Source of the DNA: UBA8437 sp964646205
GTDB lineage: Bacteria > Planctomycetota > Planctomycetia > Planctomycetales > Planctomycetaceae
Assembly: GCA_964646205.1 (NCBI GenBank)
Contig: CAZYAZ010000022.1
Coordinates: forward strand, 6,017-70,016
Direction of reading: 5' to 3'
DNA length: 64,000 bases
Shown here: in pieces, positions 18,474 through 26,298 of the stretch
Numbering within the stretch: position 1 is the first letter of the stretch
Layout: each line of letters starts with the position of its first letter
Notes under the pieces: generated by a model
Told to the model about the DNA's origin: nothing
The model's database searches: none
The model's input: only the letters and a program-made list of their open reading frames with translations
Position numbers and translations under genes: made by a program

Positions 18474-19871
18474 TCAGCCCCCCGACGAGCCAAACTGAAG
18501 GTCCAGCAGCAGTTGCTTGACCTCAGTCATCTCGACTGCGTCTCGCGCGACCGCCGTCGAGGAGCCGATCAGAACCGGCCCCTCCTCGGCCTCGCGACCG
18601 GGCACTGGTAACCGTCCATGGCTGCCCCGGACAATCGAGGCGTCCAGTCCGATCACGTCCATGTAGTACCGCAGGCCCAGTTTTTTCTTCAACAGTCGTC
18701 CCGCCACCCGCAAGGCCGGCCATCTCAGTTCCGGATCCACAAACAATTCGACAGGGTCGTATCCCGGCTTGCGGTGAATGTCGACCGTGCGAGCGTAGTC
18801 AGGTGCCAGCTTGTCATCGAGCCAGAAATAGTACGTGAACCAGGCCCCGGCCGAGGCCACCACGACCAGTTCTCCACTGCGGTGGTGATCGAGTCCTGCC
18901 GCGACCTGTTCGTCACGCCCCAGCACCCGGTCCACCCCGTCAATGGCCTCGAGAATTGTACGAACCCGTGGCACGTCACCGGGATCGTGGACGTAGACAT
19001 GGGCCACCTGGTGATCGGCCACGGCAAAAGCCCGGGACCCACCCGCATCGAGTGTCTCCCAGCCCAGTGGTTCGCGACGAACCGACAACAATCCCGCCTC
19101 GCGCAGCACCCGGTTCAAGGCCACCGGGCGGTCGACACCAGTGATACCATATTCCGACAACACCACGACGTCGGCGCCGCTGTCCTCGGCCGCATCGATC
19201 ACACGTCCTGCCTCAGCATCGACCTCGGCGAGATCTCCATCGATCGCCGGGTCATTGGGCCCCAGCCGCTGCAGGTTGTAATCCAGGTGCGGCAGGTAGG
19301 CCAGTGTCAGCGAGGGCCGATGCCACTGGAGAATCCGAATCGTGGCATCGGCAATCCAGCGAGTGCTGGCGATGTTGGCGCCCGGCCCCCAAAACCGCAT
19401 CAATGGAAATGTCCCCAATTCGGCCTGGAGCCGATCCTTCAAATCGGCAGGCTGGCTGAAGCTGTCCATCACCTTGCGGCCATCGGCCGGGTAGCTTGGC
19501 CGCGGCGTGACCGACCAGTCGACCGGGGCGTACATGTTGTACCACCAGAAAAGCTTGGCGGTCGTGTACTCGGTGTCCAGGCGACCGGCCGCCTGGTACA
19601 CGCGTTCCCCACCCACCAGGCGATTGGATTGCCGCCAGAAGAATATTTCGGCCAATTCCCGTTCGTACCAGCCATTGGCCACGACACCATGATCTCGTGG
19701 CAACAGCCCGGTCAACAGGGTGGACTGTGTCGAGCAGGTCACTGCCGGCAGGACGGTGCCCAACGGGCAGGCGAACCCGCGCCCCGCCAGGCTCGCCAGG
19801 TGAGGCGTGTGTTGGCCAATCATCGAGGGAGTGAGTCCAACGATGTCCAGGACGACCAGCGGGCGAGTCAT
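18474..19871 (-). CDS. Alkaline phosphatase superfamily phosphodiesterase/pyrophosphatase (EboF-like)
   Basis: The 465-residue protein belongs to the type I phosphodiesterase / nucleotide pyrophosphatase branch of the alkaline phosphatase superfamily. It starts with the metal-binding Asp8 (LVVLDIVGLTP), has a Thr nucleophile region (VTCSTQSTLLTGLLP), a typical YLPHLDYNLQRLGP, VVVLSEYGI and a late AVADHQVAHVYV and GSHGR that supply the remaining metal ligands. No signal peptide is seen, so it is likely cytoplasmic. It follows a TatD-like hydrolase by 18 bases. This pairing occurs in ebo (EDB) clusters, where EboF-like and EboB-like proteins have these folds; assignment to that system here is inference. 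Confidence 0.85.
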   Translation of the reverse strand: MTRPLVVLDIVGLTPSMIGQHTPHLASLAGRGFACPLGTVLPAVTCSTQSTLLTGLLPRDHGVVANGWYERELAEIFFWRQSNRLVGGERVYQAAGRLDTEYTTAKLFWWYNMYAPVDWSVTPRPSYPADGRKVMDSFSQPADLKDRLQAELGTFPLMRFWGPGANIASTRWIADATIRILQWHRPSLTLAYLPHLDYNLQRLGPNDPAIDGDLAEVDAEAGRVIDAAEDSGADVVVLSEYGITGVDRPVALNRVLREAGLLSVRREPLGWETLDAGGSRAFAVADHQVAHVYVHDPGDVPRVRTILEAIDGVDRVLGRDEQVAAGLDHHRSGELVVVASAGAWFTYYFWLDDKLAPDYARTVDIHRKPGYDPVELFVDPELRWPALRVAGRLLKKKLGLRYYMDVIGLDASIVRGSHGRLPVPGREAEEGPVLIGSSTAVARDAVEMTEVKQLLLDLQFGSSGG

Positions 19872-19889
19872 CAGCCAGGGCTCGTCGGG

Positions 19890-20741
19890 TTATTCGGAAT
19901 CCACGCCGGCCGAAGCGTTCTCGCGAAAGACATCCGGCGGAGTGAACTCGAACCGCTCGCTCCCACTGAAGAACTCGATCGGATTGTCATAGACAATCTT
20001 CTTGATCTGAGATTCAGCATGACCACGACGCCGCAGTTCCATGATGAAATCGGGAACGGCCGTCGGGTTGGACGGCCCCCAATCTCCCGCCGAATTGACC
20101 ATGATGCGATCGTCGCCGTACATCTCGATGATGTCAGCAGCTCGTGACGGAGTGCACTTGGTCACCGGGTACAGCGTCATGGCACACCAGAAACCTTCCT
20201 CACGGGCCACTCCCACGGTGTGCTCCTCGACATGGTCGATCAACACCCGGCCCGGATCCACCCGGCTGTCTTCCAACAGCATGTCGACGATCATCCGAGT
20301 GCCCTTGTACTTGTCGTCCAGGTGGGGCGTGTGGATCAGAATCAATTCGTTGGTCCGCATGGCCAATTCGACGTGCTCACGAAAGATCGTGCATTCGTTG
20401 GGAGTGTTCTTGTTCAGCCCGATCTCGCCAATCCCCAGTACACCGGGCTTGTCCAGGAACTCGGGAATCATCGCGATCACTTCCCGCGACAACTCGACGT
20501 TCTCAGCCTCCTTGGCATTGATGCACAACCACGAGTAGTGCTGCACTCCCGACCAGCTCGCACGAGTCGGCTCGAATTCGGTCAGCTGTCGAAAGTAATC
20601 ACGGAACCCGTCAACACTGCCGCGATCGAAACCGGCCCAGAAAGCCGGCTCGCTGACCCCAACACAACCCATTCGAGCCATCCGCTCATAATCGTCGGTG
20701 ACACGAGAGATCATGTGGACGTGTGGGTCGAAGAAATACAT
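19890..20741 (-). CDS. TatD-family metal-dependent hydrolase (EboB-like)
   Basis: A 283-residue TIM-barrel amidohydrolase. The metal site is visible as the N-terminal HxH (His7, His9 in FFDPHVHM), Glu in GIGEIGLNKN, His in LIHTPH, His in VLIDHVEE and Asp in VNSAGDWGPS. The sequence is distinct from the housekeeping DNase TatD, with many residues (CMGVSEPAFWAG-like start, IEMYGDDRIMVN) seen in the EboB/TatD-like group. It stands between a small unknown gene (18 bases upstream) and the phosphatase gene (18 bases downstream), so the three should be one operon. The substrate is not known. Confidence 0.85.
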   Translation of the reverse strand: MYFFDPHVHMISRVTDDYERMARMGCVGVSEPAFWAGFDRGSVDGFRDYFRQLTEFEPTRASWSGVQHYSWLCINAKEAENVELSREVIAMIPEFLDKPGVLGIGEIGLNKNTPNECTIFREHVELAMRTNELILIHTPHLDDKYKGTRMIVDMLLEDSRVDPGRVLIDHVEEHTVGVAREEGFWCAMTLYPVTKCTPSRAADIIEMYGDDRIMVNSAGDWGPSNPTAVPDFIMELRRRGHAESQIKKIVYDNPIEFFSGSERFEFTPPDVFRENASAGVDSE

Positions 20742-20759
20742 CTCTCTACTCCGTCGGGT

Positions 20760-21050
20760 TCAGGCGTCGCCGCCGGATGAATCAGGCGTCTCGGCCGAAC
20801 CTGTAGAATTCCAACCGGGTTGATAGGGATCACTAAAGAGGACCTGGATCTGTTCGGCACGATTGAGTCCCGGGCCGGCCAGAATCTCCAGCCCTTGTCG
20901 AATCCGCTCCCGTCGTTCGTCGGCACCAACCGCACCAGCTCCATCCGAACGATCGATCCGATCCAGAGATGCCCCGAGCACAAGCAACCCGGCTCGAATG
21001 TCCAGGTAGACCTGGTCAAACACCTCCGCCGCGTTCTGAACCGATTCCAT
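20760..21050 (-). CDS. Small conserved hypothetical protein of the TatD-like/phosphatase operon
   Basis: A 96-residue soluble protein with no recognised family. The first 75 residues look mostly helical (FDQVYLDIRAGLLVLGASLD, ERRERIRQGLEIL, RAEQIQVLFSD); the last 20 are low-complexity Ser/Gly/Thr-rich. The ATG at 21050 has a run of G residues as ribosome-binding site. The tight spacing with the TatD-like gene and the phosphatase supports a real gene and a shared role. It is too short to be a standard EboA protein, so I do not use that name. Confidence 0.6.
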   Translation of the reverse strand: MESVQNAAEVFDQVYLDIRAGLLVLGASLDRIDRSDGAGAVGADERRERIRQGLEILAGPGLNRAEQIQVLFSDPYQPGWNSTGSAETPDSSGGDA

Positions 21051-21193
21051 TGCAATCCCCCCCCGCTCACCTGGTCAGCCGCCTGGCAGCCAACACCTTC
21101 AAACTAGTCTCGCCACGCACCCCGGGAAATTCAAGAGGCCGGCAACCGGAGTCATCCGGTGTCCGGCCAAACTGTCCTGGCTCACAGTCGAAC

Positions 21194-21586
21194 TCATTCG
21201 ACGGTCGCGGCCACGTTCGCCGGGATCCTCTGCACCTGCCCCTCCCGATCAACGCAAGCCAGTACCGAACGGGCCGTTGCCAACAGGTCGTCTCCGCGAA
21301 AAACGGAATACTCGTGTTCGAGTTTTGCCGCCCCCACCTTGACCAGTTTTGTCACCAACCGCAAAACGTCGTCGTAATGAGCCGGCTTGTGGTATCGCGC
21401 CTCGAACGAGACAACCACGAAAAATCGTCCATCCGCCTCCATCTGCCGATAGTCCCCTCCCTGCGAACGGAACAACTCGGTACGGCCCATTTCGTAGTAG
21501 CTGAAGTAGTTGGAATGGTGCAGGAACCCCATCGCGTCGGTTTCGCTGTACCGCACACGGATCTCGATTTCGTTTTCACAAGCCAT
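21194..21586 (-). CDS. Acyl-CoA thioesterase, 4HBT/YbgC family
   Basis: A 130-residue single-domain hotdog-fold thioesterase, the normal size for the YbgC / 4-hydroxybenzoyl-CoA family. The catalytic Asp17 lies in YSETDAMGFLHHSNY, matching the family signature; later segments (EARYHKPAHYDDVLRL and LEHEYSVFR) also fit. It probably hydrolyses short or medium acyl-CoA esters in the cytoplasm. The start ATG at 21586 has GAAGAG upstream; an earlier start would add eight unconserved residues. It lies 143 bases upstream of the small-gene/TatD operon in the same direction and is divergent from serA. Confidence 0.92.
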   Translation of the reverse strand: MACENEIEIRVRYSETDAMGFLHHSNYFSYYEMGRTELFRSQGGDYRQMEADGRFFVVVSFEARYHKPAHYDDVLRLVTKLVKVGAAKLEHEYSVFRGDDLLATARSVLACVDREGQVQRIPANVAATVE

Positions 21587-21701
21587 GTCGTCTCTTCGCC
21601 AGAACCACAAAATCCAGATCTTGGTCGCCGTTCGATCTCACCGATCGATTATCGGGAACTCTCCGGGCCGTGGAAAGCGGCCATCGAGAAAGAATCGATC
21701 C

Positions 21702-21729
21702 TTGAGGAAAACGGGCGACAGACTATTCT
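21702..21729 (+). promoter_or_regulatory. Possible sigma-70-type promoter for serA
   Basis: TTGAGG (21702-21707) and TATTCT (21724-21729) are separated by 16 bases and lie about 65 bases before the serA start. Each hexamer matches the consensus at four of six positions. This is only a by-eye match in a 206-base divergent intergenic region. Confidence 0.3.
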
Positions 21730-21792
21730 AGTGACTCGACCGGCCGGCACTGGACCGACCGAAAGCTGGTCTATTCCTCCGAGCAACAAGTC

Positions 21793-23427
21793 GTGCTCCG
21801 CATCCTGGTCGCCGATCCGCTTGCCGATGCCGGCCTGGACGTATTGCGTCACCAGGACGGCATCGAACTCGATCTCCGCAACGGCCTTGAGGGCGAGTCG
21901 TTACGCGAGGCCCTGTCCCGGGCAGACGGGGTGATCGTTCGCAGCGGCACGGAATTGACCGCCGAGGCCCTGGAAGACCAGCAACGCCTGCGGGCGATCG
22001 TACGTGCGGGGGTCGGGACGGACAACATTGACCTCGAAGCCGCCACGCGGGCCGGCGTGGTGGTGATGAACACTCCGGCTGGAAACACAACCAGCACCGC
22101 CGAACACTCGATCGCCATGCTTATGGCGCTGACTCGAAATATCGCCCCAGCTGCCCACAGCCTCCGGGATGGACAATGGGCTCGCAGCCAATTTGTCGGC
22201 ACCCAACTTGCCGGAAAGACACTCGGCGTGATCGGATTGGGCCGGGTGGGCTTGGCCGTCTGCCAACGGGCTCGCGGATTGCAGATGAAAGTCATCGGCT
22301 TCGACCCCTTCCTCTCATCGGAACGGGCCACGGAACTGGGCATCGAGTTGTACCAGGACCTCGACACCATTTTGCCGGAGTGTGATTTCCTGACCGTACA
22401 CACGCCATTGACCAGCCAAACACGTGGCCTGATCGATGCCGACCGATTGGCCGCGATGAAGGCCGGGGTGCGGATCATCAACTGCGCCCGTGGCGGCATC
22501 GTGGATGAACAGGCGCTGACTGATGCACTCGCCAGTGGACACGTGGGCGGTGCCGCGATCGACGTGTTTGAACAGGAACCACCCGGCGACCATCCCCTGC
22601 TGAGCGACCCCCGCGTGTTGGCCACCCCCCACCTGGGAGCCTCTACCCAGGAGGCCCAGGAGTCGGTTGCCATCGAGGCCGCCGACATCTTGTCCGCTTT
22701 CCTGGTCAACGGCGAGGTGCGTCACGCAATCAACATGGCACCGATCTCGGCCACCGACCTGGCCGGCATCCGTGTCCATCTCGACCTCGCACATCGGCTC
22801 GGCCTGCTGCTCTCACAGCTGAATCGTGCCGGACGAGTGCGATCGGCCAGGATCGAGTATCGGGGCGAGGTCAGCGAAAAAAGTACGCGACTGGTGACCG
22901 CCAGTTTTGCAGCCGGATTGCTCAGCGAAGCACTCGACGCCGAAGTCAATCTCGTGAACGCCGAGTGGATGGCTCGCGAACGGGGGATCGAGATCACGGA
23001 ATCACGGTCCTCCGAGGCGGGTGACTTCTCGACGCTGATCCGCACCTCACTGGAAACGGAATCTGGAACTCATTCCGCTTCGGCCACGGTCTTCGGCAAC
23101 CAGTTTCTCCGCCTGGTCCGACTCGATGGATTCCAACTCGATGCGTTTCTCGACGGCAACCTGCTGGTGATTGTCCACCGGGACATTCCCGGATTGATCG
23201 GGTTCATCGGAACCGTCCTGGGTCAACACGAGGTCAACATCGCTCACCTGTCGTTGGGCCGTGAACGGCTCGAGCCCGGTGGTGACGCACTGGTGGTGCT
23301 CAATCTCGATTCACCTCCGACAGACGAATCGCTTGATGCCCTGCGTGAACACGACCAGGTGACCAGCGTCGAACTGCTTCGGTTGCCCGCTGCGGCCACA
23401 CCACTGCCCTGGCTGGGCGGTTGCTAA
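21793..23427 (+). CDS. serA: D-3-phosphoglycerate dehydrogenase
   Basis: SerA oxidises 3-phosphoglycerate to 3-phosphohydroxypyruvate, the first step of serine synthesis. The 544-residue protein is the long form: N-terminal substrate domain, NAD-binding domain with GVIGLGRVGLAV, the catalytic Arg (NCARGGIVDE), Glu (DVFEQEPP) and His (ATPHLGASTQEAQ), then an allosteric substrate-binding insert (about 320-455) and a C-terminal ACT domain (about 465-540: LVIVHRDIPGLIGFIGTVL) for serine feedback. The start is a GTG at 21793 with no strong ribosome-binding site. A second ATG does not occur early enough to give the complete fold. Confidence 0.95.
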   Translation: MLRILVADPLADAGLDVLRHQDGIELDLRNGLEGESLREALSRADGVIVRSGTELTAEALEDQQRLRAIVRAGVGTDNIDLEAATRAGVVVMNTPAGNTTSTAEHSIAMLMALTRNIAPAAHSLRDGQWARSQFVGTQLAGKTLGVIGLGRVGLAVCQRARGLQMKVIGFDPFLSSERATELGIELYQDLDTILPECDFLTVHTPLTSQTRGLIDADRLAAMKAGVRIINCARGGIVDEQALTDALASGHVGGAAIDVFEQEPPGDHPLLSDPRVLATPHLGASTQEAQESVAIEAADILSAFLVNGEVRHAINMAPISATDLAGIRVHLDLAHRLGLLLSQLNRAGRVRSARIEYRGEVSEKSTRLVTASFAAGLLSEALDAEVNLVNAEWMARERGIEITESRSSEAGDFSTLIRTSLETESGTHSASATVFGNQFLRLVRLDGFQLDAFLDGNLLVIVHRDIPGLIGFIGTVLGQHEVNIAHLSLGRERLEPGGDALVVLNLDSPPTDESLDALREHDQVTSVELLRLPAAATPLPWLGGC

Positions 23428-23507
23428 CCGCCGATTGCGTTGAAGAACGAGCCACGAGCCGCCTAGAATGCGCGCCCTTCAAGAGACGGCAAACACGGAG
23501 AATCCAG

Positions 23508-24167
23508 ATGGTGACGGCGAGTGCCTCGGCTCTCCAGGCCCACGTTCTCACGCTCAACCGGGGCTACGTTGCCGTCCAGATCATCACCGCTCGCCGTGCC
23601 TTCTGCCTGCTCATCAAGGGTTCCGCCGAAATCGTCAATGTTGAGGACGGTCACTACCGCTCCTACGATTTCGAATCCTGGCGAGAAACCGGTGAGATGA
23701 AGACGGCCTTCGGAGAACGCAACGACGACGAGGACTGGATCAACTCGGTCAGTTTCTGTGTCGAAGTGCCCCGGGTCATCCGCTTGCTGCGATACGACCG
23801 GGTCCCCCAGCACGTCGTCAAGTTCAATCGCCACAACATCTTTCTGCGAGACCACAACTGCTGCCAGTACTGCAAGCGGCGATTCCCATCATCACAACTC
23901 AGTCTCGACCATGTCGTCCCCCGGAGTCGAGGCGGCCAAACGACCTGGGACAATATCGTTTCAGCCTGTCTCAAGTGCAATGTCACCAAGGGAGGCCGCA
24001 CGCCACGTGAGGCCGGGATGACGCTGGCCAATCCGCCCCGCAAACCGAACCGGAGCCTCCTGCTGCCCCAAGCGGTCACCTCAAAGAAATACACTGCCTG
24101 GCAATCATTTCTCACCCAGTCCCAATTGGCCAATCGGGTGGAAAATCCAGACCGGCAAACGACTTAG
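23508..24167 (+). CDS. HNH endonuclease-family protein
   Basis: A 219-residue protein with an N-terminal domain (about 1-95) of the kind found in conserved chromosomal HNH proteins, and a C-terminal HNH fold: CCQYCKRRFP, then the catalytic His in LSLDHVVPRSRGG, WDNIVSACLKCN and Lys. The two CxxC pairs bind a structural zinc and the His-Asn-His residues a catalytic metal. Its target is not known; the family is widespread in cyanobacteria and planctomycetes and is not obviously part of a restriction system, as no methylase is near. The ATG at 23508 has GGAGA five to six bases upstream. Confidence 0.88.
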   Translation: MVTASASALQAHVLTLNRGYVAVQIITARRAFCLLIKGSAEIVNVEDGHYRSYDFESWRETGEMKTAFGERNDDEDWINSVSFCVEVPRVIRLLRYDRVPQHVVKFNRHNIFLRDHNCCQYCKRRFPSSQLSLDHVVPRSRGGQTTWDNIVSACLKCNVTKGGRTPREAGMTLANPPRKPNRSLLLPQAVTSKKYTAWQSFLTQSQLANRVENPDRQTT

Positions 24168-24265
24168 GCCAGCGGCGGCACCTCCTGGACAAGGCTCCGT
24201 TGGGCGGTATTGCAAGCCGTTGAAACCACTGGTAGTCTCTGGTTAGCGGGCAAATTCCTCCATTT

Positions 24266-24281
24266 TGGCGACCCATTTGCC
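24266..24281 (+). promoter_or_regulatory. Sigma-54-type -24/-12 promoter before the pseudopilin gene
   Basis: TGGC (24266-24269) and TTGC (24277-24280) match the sigma-54 consensus TGGCAC-N5-TTGCA at its most conserved positions, with the invariant GG and GC separated by exactly 10 bases. Transcription would start near 24292, leaving a short leader that includes GGAG before the ATG at 24312. The window also encodes sigma-54 (rpoN). Confidence 0.5.
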
Positions 24282-24311
24282 CCTATCAGTCTCGATTCAG
24301 GAGCTGAAGGC

Positions 24312-25277
24312 ATGAGGTTTCGCTCACAGTCCTTTCCTGCCGCACGACGGTCGGGCTTTACGCTGATTGAACTGCTGGTAGTGATCGCGATCATCGCGGT
24401 GCTGGCCGCACTGCTGTTGCCGGCCGTACAACAGGTTCGTGAAGCGGCTCGTCGCACCGAGTGCATCAACAATATGAAGCAGATGGTCCTGGCGATCCAC
24501 AACTACGCCGACTCGTTCCACAGTTTTCCTCCCGGCTATATCCCATCCGGCAATTCCCAGACCATCGCCGCTTCCTTTCCCGAGGAAACCCAGCTTCCGA
24601 TTCCACTCTCCCCACAGGGACCAAACCTCGTCTTCGGCCCGCAACCGGCACGGTTCCAGGAATGGAGAATGTCGTTCGACTGGGGCTGGCAGGCGTTGAT
24701 CCTGCCCCAGATGGGAGCCGGCGGGACTACCGAGATCAACTTCAAGGAACTCAAAACCAGTCCGAACAACATGATGAAGATGACGCGAGAGATGTCCTCC
24801 TATGTTTGTGGCAGCGCTCGCCTGGCCTCCATGCGGCCCGGGCGATCGGCCACCAACGAAGGATTCGGCTACTCGACCTACCGCGCCTGCATGGGCACCC
24901 GGAGCACCAATGGCACCATGTACGTCAACAGCCGGATCACCTTCCGTGATGTCGAGGACGACGACTCCCACACCATCCTGATCGGTGAATCACTGATGGG
25001 ACTCTGGGGTGACGGCTACAGTTGCTGTGCCCGGGTCGCCGACGACAACAACGACAATGTCCCCGACCGTCTTGTCGCCAACCAGCCGCAACAATTCGAC
25101 ACATGGTGGACAAACCAGGGTATCCATTATTTTGGGTTCGGGAGCTGGCATCCCGACGTCGTTGTTTTCGGATTCGTCGATGGCCGGGCCACAACGATCG
25201 ACAAGTACATCGACTTCAAGATTCTCAAGGCGTTGGCCACTCGCAACGGTCGTGAACCGATCAACCTGCCTCGCTGA
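24312..25277 (+). CDS. DUF1559 pseudopilin-like protein with type IV prepilin cleavage motif
   Basis: The 321-residue protein begins with a basic leader, then the prepilin peptidase site and hydrophobic helix G-FTLIELLVVIAIIAVLAALL, as in type IV pilins and type II secretion pseudopilins. The rest is the large DUF1559 domain of planctomycetes, with N-terminal conserved VQQVREAARRTECINNMKQ and a C-terminal H-x9-DG motif (HPDVVVFGFVDG). Planctomycete genomes carry dozens of such proteins; a cell-surface or fibre role is presumed. ATG at 24312 has GGAG about ten bases upstream. It is a single-gene unit, converging on epmA. Confidence 0.93.
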   Translation: MRFRSQSFPAARRSGFTLIELLVVIAIIAVLAALLLPAVQQVREAARRTECINNMKQMVLAIHNYADSFHSFPPGYIPSGNSQTIAASFPEETQLPIPLSPQGPNLVFGPQPARFQEWRMSFDWGWQALILPQMGAGGTTEINFKELKTSPNNMMKMTREMSSYVCGSARLASMRPGRSATNEGFGYSTYRACMGTRSTNGTMYVNSRITFRDVEDDDSHTILIGESLMGLWGDGYSCCARVADDNNDNVPDRLVANQPQQFDTWWTNQGIHYFGFGSWHPDVVVFGFVDGRATTIDKYIDFKILKALATRNGREPINLPR

Positions 25278-25281
25278 CGGG

Positions 25282-26298
25282 TCAGGCTCTGGCAAACGGA
25301 AACACCAACGACTGTTCGATTCGCTCGAGTCCCAGCGTCCGCATCACCAGGCGGTCAAATCCCAGGGCCACGCCAGCACAATCGGGCAATCCTACTCGTT
25401 GGGCCATTTCCAGCCTGCTGGTCACAGGCAGGCCACGACGGCCGGCGGCAACGCGTCGTCGAGATTGGCTCGCCATTCGCGCGGCCAATTCGTCGGCATC
25501 AATCAACTCCTGGTACCCGTTGCAGATTTCCAGGCCATCGATGAACAATTCCATCCGTTCTGCCACGTCGATCTCGCCGTGGCGGACTCTCGCCAGGGCC
25601 GCCTGGCTGGCCGGGTAATCAAAGAGGAACTCCGGGCGATTTCGCCCCAGTGTCGGTTCCACACGCTCGGACAACAACAGGTTCAGCCAGGCATCCCGAT
25701 CCGACTCGTCCAACCCGTCGGGAACCGTCTCGAGTTCGCGACGCGCCACCTCGATCACTTCAGCCGTCGATCGTCCCAGGACTTCAACTCCGATGGCTCG
25801 GTCAAAGGCCTCGTCGTAACTTATTCGCCCAAACCGCTCGCCGCTGCCCTCTCCCAAAATCCAGGGAGGTGCATCGGCGGGCACTTCGGCGACTCCACGC
25901 ACCACGCTCTCCACCAGGTCCATCTGCTGTAGATAGGTCGACCCCGGCTCATACCATTCGACGATCGTGAACTCGGGATTGTGCCGCGTCCCGGTTTCGC
26001 CACATCGAAAAGCACGGGTCACCTGGAAGATCGGCCGCCCCCATTGGGCAACCAGCCGTTTCATCGCAAATTCCGGAGACGTCTGCAAAAAGAACTCCGT
26101 GTCACCATCCGGCCCCGGGACAACAAAAGGCTCGATGTGTTCATCGACACACACATCCCTGGAGAGCAACGGTGTCTCGACTTCCAGGAACCCCACCTGC
26201 TCAAAGACACGCCGGAGCCTTACCAGCATGGCAGCCCGCACCTCCAGAACTTCCCACGAGGCCACGGCTCGCCAATCGTCCGATTGTTGCGACGTCAT
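25282..26298 (-). CDS. epmA: Elongation factor P--(R)-beta-lysine ligase (lysyl-tRNA synthetase-like)
   Basis: EpmA attaches a (beta-)lysine to a conserved lysine of elongation factor P, which helps ribosomes pass polyproline stretches. The 338-residue protein is the class II lysyl-tRNA synthetase catalytic core without the anticodon-binding domain: motif 1 region (FLEVETPLLS), motif 2 (QVTRAFRCGETGTRHNPEF) and motif 3 (GVALGFDRLVMRTLG), with EICNGYQEL in between. ATG at 26298 overlaps the stop of the aminotransferase gene (ATGA), so the two are coupled. No epmB-type lysine aminomutase or efp gene is in the window. Confidence 0.93.
   Translation of the reverse strand: MTSQQSDDWRAVASWEVLEVRAAMLVRLRRVFEQVGFLEVETPLLSRDVCVDEHIEPFVVPGPDGDTEFFLQTSPEFAMKRLVAQWGRPIFQVTRAFRCGETGTRHNPEFTIVEWYEPGSTYLQQMDLVESVVRGVAEVPADAPPWILGEGSGERFGRISYDEAFDRAIGVEVLGRSTAEVIEVARRELETVPDGLDESDRDAWLNLLLSERVEPTLGRNRPEFLFDYPASQAALARVRHGEIDVAERMELFIDGLEICNGYQELIDADELAARMASQSRRRVAAGRRGLPVTSRLEMAQRVGLPDCAGVALGFDRLVMRTLGLERIEQSLVFPFARA

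Noticed and set aside
18618..20147. Open frame of 509 codons on the plus strand
   Set aside because: It runs opposite to the phosphatase and TatD-like genes, both of which have catalytic motifs; the plus frame has none.
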